Below are positions 43,020 through 51,835 of a stretch of 64,000 nucleotides of DNA, piece after piece. How positions within the stretch are numbered: the first letter of the stretch is position 1; each line of letters starts with the position of its first letter. Under the pieces are notes generated by a model that was given only the letters and a program-made list of their open reading frames with translations, ran no database searches and had not been told where the DNA came from. Position numbers and translations under genes: made by a program. The stretch comes from Polyangiaceae bacterium (lineage in GTDB: Bacteria; Myxococcota_A; Polyangia; Polyangiales; Polyangiaceae), in the NCBI GenBank assembly GCA_025353725.1, contig JANXOF010000081.1, positions 124,001 to 188,000 of the forward strand, in the 5' to 3' direction.

Positions 43020-44144
43020 ATGATTGCAGATGCCTACGCGCCGACGAACGATGTGAAGACCGCCACGCTTGGGCGGCTGCTTCAGACTCTTGCCGAAGAT
43101 GCAATGTTCGCGCTGTCCGCAGGGGGAGGCGCCGACGTGCTCGACCTCCTCGGCAAGCGGCGCAGCGAAGCGTACGCGGCGGTCCTTACGGGGCAGCGAC
43201 GCATGACGATGTCGGGCGAGTTCGACGCATGGGTTGTGGAGCTTTCGCGCGCGATAGCGCCAATTTGCGCGCCGGGGTGGATGCCCATGGCCGACGTGAT
43301 CCGTGAACGCGTCACCCTCGAAGTCGGGGCGCGCGGGCTGCGCTCACTGTTTTCTTCGACGCCGAGCGACAAAGACGTTCAGCGCGTAAAACGCCTCGGG
43401 ACGTTTACCGTGCGCGTGCTGCGCGCCGTGTTCCACGCGGATGGCGCGCTCAACGCCGACGAGAACCGAACGCTCGCATGCGTCATTGCGTCGCTGGGTC
43501 TTTTTGACGATGCCGCACGCGAGCTGTTCGTGGAAGGCCCACTCCCGGTCGAGCAGCTCGACATGTATGGCGATATCGATCCGGCCATTACCAAGGCTGT
43601 TTTGCAAGGCGCTTGGCTCGCCGCTGCGGCTGACGTCATCGACCCACGCGAGGAGCACATCATCCGCGTGCTCGCGCACAAGCTTTCTGTCGCGGCCATG
43701 GACCTTGAAGTGCTGCGCGCCGAGGCCGTTCAGCGCGTCGAAAAGAGTCGCCTTGTGGGACTCGCGACCGCCGACGCGATTCGCTTCGTGCTCTCGGACC
43801 GCGTGCCAGGGCACGGCATGACGCTCGCCGCAAAAGCGGCTCACTTGCTCCTCACGCGGCGTCACCGCGACGAGGCCCTCGCGTACGTCAACGCCGGTGC
43901 GAAAGTCGTTCTCGCGAAACGATTTCCGCACCTCGGTACAGACGACGGCCACACCGTGCTCGGCATCACGTGGGCTGCGGCGCTCTATGAAGATCCCTCG
44001 CTCGCGAGGCGCGCTTTTTTGCGCGCACGGCACGATCGCGTGGCCGCCGATCTCGGTGAGGACGGGGCCGAGGCACGTCACACCGTCGAGGCGTGGCTCG
44101 CGGAGGTTCTCGCCCCCGCAGCGTTTGCGATGAGCGACGAATGA
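43020..44144 (+). CDS. TerB-like (tellurite-resistance domain) protein
   Basis: 374 residues, nearly all helical. The central region VLRAVFHADGALNADENRTL then VIASLGLFDDAARELF matches the TerB fold (the A-D-G-x-x-x-x-E-E metal-binding helix). A second, weaker copy may be VLQGAWLAAAADVIDPREEHIIR. TerB domains sit in envelope-stress and phage-response complexes but many act alone. The gene overlaps proC by four bases (ATGA), so they are co-translated. Confidence 0.8.
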   Translation: MIADAYAPTNDVKTATLGRLLQTLAEDAMFALSAGGGADVLDLLGKRRSEAYAAVLTGQRRMTMSGEFDAWVVELSRAIAPICAPGWMPMADVIRERVTLEVGARGLRSLFSSTPSDKDVQRVKRLGTFTVRVLRAVFHADGALNADENRTLACVIASLGLFDDAARELFVEGPLPVEQLDMYGDIDPAITKAVLQGAWLAAAADVIDPREEHIIRVLAHKLSVAAMDLEVLRAEAVQRVEKSRLVGLATADAIRFVLSDRVPGHGMTLAAKAAHLLLTRRHRDEALAYVNAGAKVVLAKRFPHLGTDDGHTVLGITWAAALYEDPSLARRAFLRARHDRVAADLGEDGAEARHTVEAWLAEVLAPAAFAMSDE

Positions 44145-44998
44145 ACAATCAAAAACCGACCATGAACACCAAAACACTCGGATTCATCGGCGCCGGAAAC
44201 ATGGCAGAGGCTCTGGTAAAAGGCCTTCTGCACGCGAAGCTCATGCCGCCCGCGAAAGTCTTCGTGAGCGACGTAAAAGCCGAGCGCCTCGCGCACTTCG
44301 AGAGCGCTCACGGCGTCACGACGACGCAAGACAACCACGCGCTCGTGCGCGCCTGCGACGTCCTCGTGCTTTCGGTGAAACCTCAAGTCATCGACAAGGT
44401 GCTCGGGTTGATAGGCTCCGACGTAACGACCGCAAAGCTCGTGATTTCCGTGGCGGCAGGCGTGCCCGTCTCGGCGCTCGAGGCGCGGCTCCCCGAAGGC
44501 ACACATGTCGTTCGCACGATGCCGAACACGCCGGCGACGGTCCAGGCAGGAGCCACGGCCATCGCCGCGGGAACCCACGCGACCGAGGACGACCTGAACG
44601 TCGCGCGCGCGCTCTTTGAGGCGGTCGGGCGCGTGGTGACACTCGACGAAACGCTGCTTGACGCGGTGACGGGCCTCTCCGGCAGCGGTCCGGCATACGT
44701 GATGCTTATGATCGAGGCGCTCGCCGACGGCGGGGTAAAAGTTGGGCTTCATCGCGACACCGCGCTGCTGCTCGCGGCGCAAACCGTATACGGCTCGGCG
44801 AAGCTCTTGCTCGACACGGGCGAGCACCCCGGGCGCCTCAAAGACATGGTCACGAGCCCCGGAGGCACGGCCATCGCGGGACTACATACGCTCGAGTCAG
44901 GCGGGCTTCGCCGCACGCTCATCGACGCCGTCGAGGTCGCGACGAATCGCGCCATCGCACTTGGCGAAATCATGGCGGCGAAGATGATGAAGAAATAG
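44141..44998 (+). CDS. proC: Pyrroline-5-carboxylate reductase
   Basis: 285 residues from the overlapping ATG at 44141; an alternative ATG at 44162 is closer to the conserved start. NAD(P)H-binding GFIGAGNMAEALVKGLL, then SVKPQVIDKVL and VVRTMPNTPATVQAGATAI, and the C-terminal signature DAVTGLSGSGPAYVMLMIEA plus PGGTAIAGLHTLE. It makes proline from pyrroline-5-carboxylate. Complete and standard. Coupled to the TerB-like gene, with no proA/proB nearby. Confidence 0.95.
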   Translation: MNNQKPTMNTKTLGFIGAGNMAEALVKGLLHAKLMPPAKVFVSDVKAERLAHFESAHGVTTTQDNHALVRACDVLVLSVKPQVIDKVLGLIGSDVTTAKLVISVAAGVPVSALEARLPEGTHVVRTMPNTPATVQAGATAIAAGTHATEDDLNVARALFEAVGRVVTLDETLLDAVTGLSGSGPAYVMLMIEALADGGVKVGLHRDTALLLAAQTVYGSAKLLLDTGEHPGRLKDMVTSPGGTAIAGLHTLESGGLRRTLIDAVEVATNRAIALGEIMAAKMMKK

Positions 44999-45008
44999 CC
45001 GCGACGGA

Positions 45009-46112
45009 CTACTTCGAGGTTTGCCCCGAACTCGAATTCCGCGAGGGGAAAACGTCAGTGTACGTCACGACTGCGATGAGCGTGAGAAACATGAGCAACC
45101 CAACCGCGTGAATTTTGGCCTCGATTTTCGCATCGGCTTTTCGTCGTGACGTCGCTTCGAAGCCGAGAAAAAGAAGTCGCCCGCCGTCGAGGGCGGGGAC
45201 CGGCAAAAGGTTGAACCCGCCGAGGTAGGCGCTGAGTGCGCCGAGGAACATCAAGTACGAGTGAACGCCGTCTTTCGCCGCGCTGCCCACCTCTTTGACG
45301 ATACCAACCGGGCCCGCGAGCTGAGGCTTATCTTTGAGCGTGATTACCCGCGCTAGCCCTTTGACAAGATCGTAGACGACTACCGGAGGTCGTTTGACGC
45401 TCAGCACCGCGGCCTGGCCAACGGTCACCGGTTCGACGTGACCGTCGGGCCCGACAAGGATTTTCCCCTTGAACTCGCCGTCACGCATCGGCGTCGCGAA
45501 AAAGTGAAACGTCTCGCGCGTCCCCGGCGCCGCGCCCTTTACGTCGCGGTCAATCTCGATGTCGATCTTGTCGCCGGCGTGCGCGCCAATCTGTTTTTTG
45601 AGCTGGTCCCAATCCTTCACGGCATCGCCGGCGATACTTAGAATACGGTCACCGTCGGTCAAACCCGCCATCGCGGCAGGCCCGCCGGGCTGCACATGCA
45701 CGCGCATGCTGGTCTCATCTTGAATATAGTTTCCGCCGATGAGAAAACTTATAAACATAAGGACAGAGGCGAAAAAATAATTCGAGAGTGGGCCTGCGGC
45801 AATGGTCACTACGCGCGCCCACAGCGAGGCATTCGCATAGCTTTCAGGGTCTTTCGGGTCCGACTCCTCATAGGGATTCATCCCTGCAATTTGCACGTAG
45901 GCAATAAACGGAATGAGCGCGACCTGAAACGTTGTCGGGCTGCCCTTAGGATTGTACTTCCAGAGCGTGGGCCCGAACCCTATCGAAAATTTCGTTACGC
46001 GCATGCCGAACCGGCGCGCGGCCAGGTAGTGGCCACCTTCGTGAACCACCATCAGCACGGCTAGCCCTAAAATGGCGATGATCACATACGCAAGCGACAT
46101 GGCGGCAAGCAT
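45009..46112 (-). CDS. rseP: RseP-type site-2 (M50) zinc metalloprotease
   Basis: 367 residues from the ATG at 46112 (46100 also possible). First helix holds HEGGH (His24, Glu25, His28), the zinc site. A PDZ domain lies about 140-210 (PAAMAGLTDGDRILSIAGDAV). The third zinc ligand and LDG motif is GGFNLLPVPALDGGRLLF in a later membrane helix, plus a last helix near the C-terminus. It cleaves transmembrane segments, usually anti-sigma factors or signal peptides. PDZ count is one, whereas E. coli RseP has two. No dxr or bamA neighbours, unlike many genomes. Confidence 0.9.
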   Translation of the reverse strand: MLAAMSLAYVIIAILGLAVLMVVHEGGHYLAARRFGMRVTKFSIGFGPTLWKYNPKGSPTTFQVALIPFIAYVQIAGMNPYEESDPKDPESYANASLWARVVTIAAGPLSNYFFASVLMFISFLIGGNYIQDETSMRVHVQPGGPAAMAGLTDGDRILSIAGDAVKDWDQLKKQIGAHAGDKIDIEIDRDVKGAAPGTRETFHFFATPMRDGEFKGKILVGPDGHVEPVTVGQAAVLSVKRPPVVVYDLVKGLARVITLKDKPQLAGPVGIVKEVGSAAKDGVHSYLMFLGALSAYLGGFNLLPVPALDGGRLLFLGFEATSRRKADAKIEAKIHAVGLLMFLTLIAVVTYTDVFPSRNSSSGQTSK

Positions 46113-46208
46113 AGCGGGAAAGAAACGCCTCGCCCACCGCACTTCCGCGGTTTTCCATGGTTTGGGGCGCCGCGAACGGCACCGTGGACGTGGTAGATAG
46201 GGGCGGAA

Positions 46209-48251
46209 ATGCAAGGGCCACGCGCACTCACGAGCTTCGTGGTGTGGCTTGCCGTTCTGTCGCGCTCTTTAGAGGCTCGCGCGGACGACGCATCCGAAGC
46301 GGGGGCGGCGCAGGTCGACGTTCGTGGAGCCGGCCGCGCGGCCAGCGGCTTCGTGTCTCGCGCGTCGGTCGACGACTCGACGCGTGAAGTCACCGACGCC
46401 GCGAGTTTGATCGAGCCACTTCCAGGCGTGCACGTGCGACGGTTGGGTGCCGATGACTCGTTCGCCACACTCTCGATTCGAGGGTCGAGCTCCGCTCAGG
46501 TGGCCGTTTATCTCGCGGGGGTGCCTCTCACGGGCGGCGCAGACCCGTCGCTCGATCTCGCGACGCTCCCACTTTGGCCTGGCGCCCGCGCGCGCGTTTT
46601 TCGCGGGTTTGCGCCGGCCGCCCTCGGGAGAGGATCACTCGGTGGCTCCTTAGTCATCGACGCGCCTTCCCCACGCTCGAACGCGCGCACCGACGTGTGG
46701 GCCGCGGGCGGATCGTTCGGCGCGGCCCGCGTGCGGCTCGGCGATGTGCGCGGGGTGGACGGCGGCGTTCGTTTCGCTACGGGCGTAAGCGCCTCGCGGT
46801 CTGACGACGATTTTTCGTACGTCGACCGGGAAGCGAGCGTCGCCCGACAAGATGTAGTTTACCGCGACCGCCAGAACGCAGGGCACGCCTCCGTGAGCGG
46901 CCTCGCGAGCATCGCTCTCCCCATTCAGTGGCCTGGGAATAAAGTGGGTGCGCTCACGGTCACGACGCTTCTCCAGGCCCGTCGTCAGCGACTGCCCGGC
47001 ACCGCGTCGCTACCGACGCAGAACCAACGGCTCGACTCGAGCCGAATCGTCGAGGCGCTTGAAATAACGGTGCCTTCTGGCGTCGGAACGGCCAGTTTGC
47101 GCGCATGGGGACGACGCGAAGGCCTCGCCATACGCGACGCTTCCACCAGCTCGAAAGGGCTTAGCCCGACATCGACCTCGGATTCCATTCTCGCTCTCGG
47201 CACGAGCGTCGGTTGGAAGGGGAGGCCCTTCGAAACGCTCTCGGTCGAAGCGCGCATCGACGGAAGCGCCGAACGTTTTGCGCCGGGCACGTGGGTAGGT
47301 GTCGTGCAACCGCCCGGCGCGCGGCGAAGCAATGCAGGTGCAGGAGTCGACGTTTTATGGACTCTGTCACGCGTCACGACACTCGCCTCGAGCGCGCGCG
47401 CCGATGCATGGTTTGATGCGTCTGAAGACGGCACGATCAGTAGCGCGTTCAAGCCAACCGGCAACGTCGGTGTCGAGACGGCCATCGGCATAGCGACCTT
47501 CGCGTCTCACGCCGGGATCGTGGCGAGGCCGCCTTCCTTCGTCGAGCGCTACGGAAACCGCGGCGCCTTTGTTGGGGACCCCGCACTTCGCACGGAATCA
47601 GCGGCAACCGTAGACGCGGGGCTGCACGCTTCGCACGCCTTTGGGCGCCTACGACTCGACCTCGAAGGGTCGCTCTTTGGCACTTGGGCAAGCGACCTTA
47701 TCGTCTTTATTCCTCAGGGTGCCTACGGGCGTGCGAAGGCTAAAAACATAGGCCAGGCGCGCCTTTTAGGGACCGAAGCCAGCGCGCGCGCCGCGGCGTT
47801 CGGGTTCGACTTGCGCGTCTCGCACTCGGCGCTTTCCACGCTCAATCTGAGTGACTGTCGGTTCACGACGGGGGCTTGCACACGACCGCCCCTTCCCGGA
47901 CGGCCAGAGCACGACTTTGTAGGCGACCTCGCGTTCACGACCGGCCGCCTTCGCGTTCGCTATGGCATCGACGTCGTGGCGGGGATCTCAGCCGACGCGT
48001 CGGGCTCGTACGCCTACGCCGTGCCCGACCGTGCGCTACACAGTGCGGGCGCTCGGTTCGACGTTCCCGGCGTCAATGGCCTAAGCGTGACACTCGACGT
48101 GCGAAATCTTTTTGACCTCAGAGTTGCCGAGTATCCAAATGTCCTTGGTGGGAAAGACCCCTACCCCATCGGTGATTTTTTTGATTTTCCTATTCCCGGA
48201 CGGCGTTTTCTTTTGAGCCTCCGCTACGTCATTCCAGGCGCTATCGAATGA
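46209..48251 (+). CDS. TonB-dependent outer-membrane receptor
   Basis: 680 residues: signal peptide, then a plug domain (ASLIEPLPGVHVRRLGADDS then LSIRGSSSAQVAVYLAGVPL) and a 22-strand-type barrel ending in the aromatic RRFLLSLRYVIPGAIE. No TonB box is obvious. Family members take up siderophores, cobalamin and other bulky ligands. The size and the presence of a cobalamin nucleotide-loop operon and a BtuC-like end in the same window make a BtuB-like role plausible, but there is no cobalamin riboswitch that I can see in the 96-base upstream gap. Confidence 0.87.
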   Translation: MQGPRALTSFVVWLAVLSRSLEARADDASEAGAAQVDVRGAGRAASGFVSRASVDDSTREVTDAASLIEPLPGVHVRRLGADDSFATLSIRGSSSAQVAVYLAGVPLTGGADPSLDLATLPLWPGARARVFRGFAPAALGRGSLGGSLVIDAPSPRSNARTDVWAAGGSFGAARVRLGDVRGVDGGVRFATGVSASRSDDDFSYVDREASVARQDVVYRDRQNAGHASVSGLASIALPIQWPGNKVGALTVTTLLQARRQRLPGTASLPTQNQRLDSSRIVEALEITVPSGVGTASLRAWGRREGLAIRDASTSSKGLSPTSTSDSILALGTSVGWKGRPFETLSVEARIDGSAERFAPGTWVGVVQPPGARRSNAGAGVDVLWTLSRVTTLASSARADAWFDASEDGTISSAFKPTGNVGVETAIGIATFASHAGIVARPPSFVERYGNRGAFVGDPALRTESAATVDAGLHASHAFGRLRLDLEGSLFGTWASDLIVFIPQGAYGRAKAKNIGQARLLGTEASARAAAFGFDLRVSHSALSTLNLSDCRFTTGACTRPPLPGRPEHDFVGDLAFTTGRLRVRYGIDVVAGISADASGSYAYAVPDRALHSAGARFDVPGVNGLSVTLDVRNLFDLRVAEYPNVLGGKDPYPIGDFFDFPIPGRRFLLSLRYVIPGAIE

Positions 48252-48261
48252 GTTCTACACA

Positions 48262-48786
48262 ATGCTAAAAAGCGAACGACTCGTGCTCCGTGACTTCGAG
48301 TCACACGACGGTGCAGCGATGCTCGCGGTGGAGAGTGACCAAGAAACCGTGCGGTATCAGTCGTTCGAGCCGCGTACCGCAGGCGATTGTGATACCTACA
48401 TCGCTCGCGATTTGCGTGGACGCGGTGACGACAGGACGTGTTTCGACCTCGCGGTCACCCTGGCGGAGAACGGTCGATTCGTCGGCCGAGTCGGTCTTGA
48501 CATTAAGCTCCCCGAGGCGAGTCTCGGGGAGCTTTGGTTTATCCTCGATCGGTCACTTTGGGGCCAAGGCTTAATGCCTGAAGCCGTGCGGCTCCTTGTA
48601 ACCTTCGGATTTCAGGAAAAGGGACTTCACCGCGTGTTCCTCGAGTGCGATCCGCGCAACCGAGGGGCGATACGCTTAGCCGAGAAACTCGGATTCGTAC
48701 GCGAGGGTCAGCTCCGAGCTCACGCTTTCATCAAAGGAGAATCGTGCGATTCGCTTTTCTTCGGCGTACTTGCGACGGAGTGGTAG
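48262..48786 (+). CDS. GNAT-family N-acetyltransferase (RimJ/RimL type)
   Basis: 174 residues. Starts SERLVLRDFESHDGAAML; acetyl-CoA loop FILDRSLWGQGLMPEAVRLL (Q-G-x-x-x-E-A form of the Q/R-x-x-G-x-A motif), then LHRVFLECDPRNRGAIRLAE and KLGFVREGQLRAHAF. It acetylates N-termini or small amines. It begins ten bases after the TonB receptor stop on the same strand, but is likely unrelated in function. Confidence 0.9.
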   Translation: MLKSERLVLRDFESHDGAAMLAVESDQETVRYQSFEPRTAGDCDTYIARDLRGRGDDRTCFDLAVTLAENGRFVGRVGLDIKLPEASLGELWFILDRSLWGQGLMPEAVRLLVTFGFQEKGLHRVFLECDPRNRGAIRLAEKLGFVREGQLRAHAFIKGESCDSLFFGVLATEW

Positions 48787-48792
48787 GGCGAC

Positions 48793-49242
48793 TTACGCGG
48801 ATTCGCAGGCGGCACGCGTCACCTCGTGGCGGTACGTAAAAAGGCGGTTGAGCTCACGCCGCGCGAACCATCCGCCGGCAGCGCGCCCAAGAGTGCCGAG
48901 CGGAAGCTCGTAATCGACGTCGTCCGTGAGAGTGCACGTCGTGTCGGTCTCGGGCTCGACAATATGGCGATGGAGCCACGAGGCAAACGGGCCTTTGACC
49001 ATGCGATCGGCGAACATATGGCCGGCCTCATAGGCGACATGGTGCGCTATGATTGTCTGCCAGAACGGGCCTATTCGCGTCTTTAAGATCACCTCGGTGC
49101 CAATCGCGAGCGAGGTCGGCGGCTTGACGATTCGTGTCGTTTGCCACGGTGGGGTGAGGCGAGCGAGAGCGTCTTTCGCCTCGTGAAAGGCGAAGACACG
49201 CGACGCCGGAGCTTGAATGCGAGTGGTGCGTATGAATTTCAC
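48793..49242 (-). CDS. SRPBCC (cyclase/coenzyme Q-binding) protein
   Basis: 149 residues. N-terminal RIQAPASRVFAFHEAKDALAR is the typical first helix of the START-like fold; strands and a C-terminal helix GRAAGGWFARRELNRLFTYR complete it. Such proteins bind hydrophobic ligands or act as chaperones for polyketides. No partner is near; the gene is convergent with the acetyltransferase. Confidence 0.83.
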   Translation of the reverse strand: MKFIRTTRIQAPASRVFAFHEAKDALARLTPPWQTTRIVKPPTSLAIGTEVILKTRIGPFWQTIIAHHVAYEAGHMFADRMVKGPFASWLHRHIVEPETDTTCTLTDDVDYELPLGTLGRAAGGWFARRELNRLFTYRHEVTRAACESA

Positions 49243-49308
49243 GGTGCGGGTGCGAGTTTAGGGCTGCGAAGGGCTCGCCGACAAGGTCGAGCCTGCTATC
49301 GTTAACGC

Positions 49309-50043
49309 TTGAGACCGTATCCGCATCAGGCAGTCCGAACTCTTCGCCTTCTCGGCGTCGTGAGCTGCCTTAGCCTAGCGATGAATGCGTGTGGCTCGTT
49401 CGGTTCGGCCGCGGAGGACGGCAACGAGAGCCAGAACGACGGTGGCGTGCCGTCTGCGGATTTGGCCGCCGGACGCAACGTTAGTGAAAGGCCTGACGCG
49501 TCGGTTCCCGCCACGAAGCAGGCCGACGACGCAGGGTCGGGCGAGTGTAAGCCTCCTGACATTTGCCCGAAACGTGTATTTGTGACGGCCGAATTTTACA
49601 AAGGTGACATGGGCGGCGTGACCGGCGCAGACCAGAAGTGCATGGATGCTGCAAAGGCCGGATTGAAACCGACTCTGCAAGGCAAGAGTTTTGTCGCTTG
49701 GGTTAGCGTACCGAGCGGTAGCGCGTTCGATCGAATATGGAGCGAAGGGAAGTACGCGCGCATCGACGGAAAGCTGGTCTCGAATTCGATTGAAGGACTT
49801 CGAAAGGGACTTTTAAATCCTATTGTTGTAACTCAGAATAACACGACAATCAGCGCAGACTTCGACGTCTGGACAGGCACACAGGGCGACGGAACAGTCA
49901 TTGGAAACTGCACCGATTGGGGTAAGGAAAAGACTGTTGGTCGAGGAAAGACTGGCCAAGCTACGGCGATAGACAGCCAGTGGACCGACCACATGGATAG
50001 GGGCTGCGGCCAAAAAGCTCGACTCTATTGCTTTGAAAAGTAA
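49309..50043 (+). CDS. DUF1554 (lectin-like) lipoprotein
   Basis: 244 residues from a TTG at 49309; no earlier ATG fits and the first ATG (49381) is inside the signal. Lipobox-type M-N-A-C. Thr/Ser/Asp-rich linker, then the DUF1554 core: KRVFVTAEFYKGDMGGVTGAD, AWVSVPSGSAFDRI and FDVWTGTQGDGTVIGNCTDW, ending CGQKARLYCFEK. The fold is related to C-type-lectin-like domains and was first noted in Leptospira. Surface location is likely. Confidence 0.8.
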   Translation: MRPYPHQAVRTLRLLGVVSCLSLAMNACGSFGSAAEDGNESQNDGGVPSADLAAGRNVSERPDASVPATKQADDAGSGECKPPDICPKRVFVTAEFYKGDMGGVTGADQKCMDAAKAGLKPTLQGKSFVAWVSVPSGSAFDRIWSEGKYARIDGKLVSNSIEGLRKGLLNPIVVTQNNTTISADFDVWTGTQGDGTVIGNCTDWGKEKTVGRGKTGQATAIDSQWTDHMDRGCGQKARLYCFEK

Positions 50044-50075
50044 CCTAGGAGGACGGTCGAGCTGAGGACGCGCAT

Positions 50076-50858
50076 TCAAGAAGCGGTCGGAAGTTGGCCT
50101 CGCACAAGGAATTGCTCGCGGGAAAACACCCAGCTACGGCGGCGAGCTGCGAGTAAGTCTTTCTCCTGCACCTCAACCTGCGTTTTCGTCACCGACGAGG
50201 TCCATGTCTCGAGGCGCTTCGGAACTCGAGAGGCAAACGCTCGTGGCGTGAAGAGCCCCACACTCGCCTGACCGTCTGGGTCGCGGGCAGACGTGTAGAC
50301 GAAGGCGTCGATACCCGCCTCGCGCATGGAGGTCCCGATAGCGTGGCAAGTTTTATAGCGTGATCTCGACGTCCATTCCCTACGGTAGGCGTCGAACGGC
50401 GACGCGCGGAGATCAATCCCGCGCGCCGTACGAATCGGCACGTTAAAGCTCGAGAGTTCGACGAAGAGAGGTTCGAGGCGAGCTTCGGTATCCTCCAGAA
50501 AGAGAAATCGGTAATATGCGACCTCCGCGAACGCGCACGACAATGCAAGCGCGCCGTACCAAATTCCGCGCTCGTTGCGTCGACCAAAACGCGAGCCGTG
50601 AACGAGAGGCGGATGGCGAAACGGAGTGAAGAGCAGGTAGTGAAGGCCTTCGAACTCAAGGCTCCCGGGCGCGGCGAGCGGCATCGGTGGCTTCACCTTT
50701 TCAAGGAGCTCCTCGAGCTGCGCGTGCTCGGCATCCGAATCGACGAGCTTCCGCGTGGAGATCACGTGCTGCGACTCGACGACGCGAAACACCTTGTCGA
50801 AGACGAGCGTTCGCTCGTTAGAGCTTGCCCCGCATTGCGTCCAAATATTCAGCGACAT
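50076..50858 (-). CDS. RES-domain toxin
   Basis: 260 residues from the ATG at 50858, inside the antitoxin 3' end. RES-family blocks: SRFGRRNERGIWYGALALSC with the first Arg, AFAEVAYYRF with the Glu and GQASVGLFTPRAF with the Ser. RES toxins break down NAD+. It is the second gene of a RES-Xre pair and overlaps the antitoxin by 41 bases. It appears intact. Confidence 0.9.
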   Translation of the reverse strand: MSLNIWTQCGASSNERTLVFDKVFRVVESQHVISTRKLVDSDAEHAQLEELLEKVKPPMPLAAPGSLEFEGLHYLLFTPFRHPPLVHGSRFGRRNERGIWYGALALSCAFAEVAYYRFLFLEDTEARLEPLFVELSSFNVPIRTARGIDLRASPFDAYRREWTSRSRYKTCHAIGTSMREAGIDAFVYTSARDPDGQASVGLFTPRAFASRVPKRLETWTSSVTKTQVEVQEKDLLAARRRSWVFSREQFLVRGQLPTAS

Positions 50859-51210
50859 GCACGAGCCCCCCAATGGTTTTCACGAGCTCACGCGGAACGC
50901 CTGCGAGCGTACGATTCTGCGCGCTGAACCAAGCTTCAGCTTTCTCTACGCTCCCCCCGACCAACGCATCGAGACTCCGGAAGACGCGCACTAAGTACAG
51001 CGCGAGCTCCCCCTCTTTGCTCTCCGGGGCGAGCCTTTTACTCCCGGACATGAGACGCGACACTGAGGCCGCGGACAGCCCAAGCGTTTGCGCAAGCTCG
51101 AACTGAGAAAGGCCAAGCCGGTCGCTTACGCGGAGCGTGGCCTTGGTCAACGTGGCGCTTGCGTCGGGCTGGACTGCAGCGTCGAGGGCGCGGGAGAGGG
51201 GTAAAGTCAT
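50818..51210 (-). CDS. Xre-MbcA-ParS antitoxin
   Basis: 130 residues: an N-terminal helix-turn-helix (LGLSQFELAQTLGLSAASVSRLM) and a C-terminal MbcA/ParS-type toxin-binding domain (VRVFRSLDALVGGSVEKAEAWF, then NRTLAGVPRELVKTIGGLVHV). It inhibits the RES toxin encoded downstream and represses the operon through operator repeats just before its own ATG. Confidence 0.9.
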   Translation of the reverse strand: MTLPLSRALDAAVQPDASATLTKATLRVSDRLGLSQFELAQTLGLSAASVSRLMSGSKRLAPESKEGELALYLVRVFRSLDALVGGSVEKAEAWFSAQNRTLAGVPRELVKTIGGLVHVAEYLDAMRGKL

Positions 51211-51244
51211 CTTTCAGGTGAAAGAGTTAGCCATAAAACTTTCA
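51211..51244 (-). promoter_or_regulatory. Operator repeats of the RES-Xre module
   Basis: ctttcaggtgaaag (51211-51224) is an inverted repeat abutting the antitoxin ATG, and a third half-site ctttca occurs at 51239-51244, about 28 bases from the first. Three CTTTCA/TGAAAG half-sites beside the start codon are the expected binding sites of the Xre antitoxin. A weak -35 (TTGCAA) precedes on the minus strand. Confidence 0.6.
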
Positions 51245-51271
51245 TTTGCAAGACACGAAGCCGGTCGAGTT

Positions 51272-51835
51272 TTACGCATTGTGCGCGAAGGTGGACAGGC
51301 GTTCGAGTTCAAGATGAGGAACCGACGTGCTCATAGCGTCGTCCCAAGACAGATCTCTCACGACGACAAGCAGAGCCCGGATGACGCCTGCGTGCGCCAC
51401 AAGTAGGTGTGAGGCATCGGGTGCGGTTTCCGTCCACCACGCGCGCACTCTGTCCGCGATGTCACTCGTGGTCTCGCCGCCGGGTGGCGGGAGCTCACGC
51501 CACCGAGCCATCCACGCGCGGTAGGCGTCGCCGTCATCGCGCTCGATAGCCTCCCACGTGCGCCCCTCCCATCGCCCCATGGAGAGTTCCTTGATTCGCG
51601 CGTCGAGCGCAAGCCTTGCACCAAGAGCGCGCGCGATGAGGGCCGCGGGCTCGGCGCAGCGCGCAAGCGGTGAGGAGTGTACGACGCGCACACCGGCAAG
51701 CTCAGGATTCGACACGATGCCGTCGGCGACCTGCGTTGCGGTCACTTTAACCGCGACGGGATGGTGGCCGTAGCACGTCCCCTTCGCTTCGACCGGCGCG
51801 TGCCGCACGAAGCGAAGGTCGAGGGGCGCAGTCAC
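51272..51835 (-). CDS. cobC: Alpha-ribazole phosphatase-type histidine phosphatase
   Basis: 187 residues from a GTG at 51835 that overlaps the cobS stop (GTGA). Histidine-phosphatase motif DLRFVRHAPVEAKGTCYGH near the start; the R-H-x core is present and HLLVAHAGVIRALL provides the second His. The cobalamin-cluster context indicates dephosphorylation of alpha-ribazole-5-phosphate. In other contexts the same fold is phosphoglycerate mutase-like, but operon position supports CobC. Confidence 0.87.
   Translation of the reverse strand: MTAPLDLRFVRHAPVEAKGTCYGHHPVAVKVTATQVADGIVSNPELAGVRVVHSSPLARCAEPAALIARALGARLALDARIKELSMGRWEGRTWEAIERDDGDAYRAWMARWRELPPPGGETTSDIADRVRAWWTETAPDASHLLVAHAGVIRALLVVVRDLSWDDAMSTSVPHLELERLSTFAHNA

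Noticed and set aside
46113-46208. Cobalamin riboswitch before the TonB receptor
   Set aside because: The gap is only 96 bases and no B12-box-like conserved pattern is visible.
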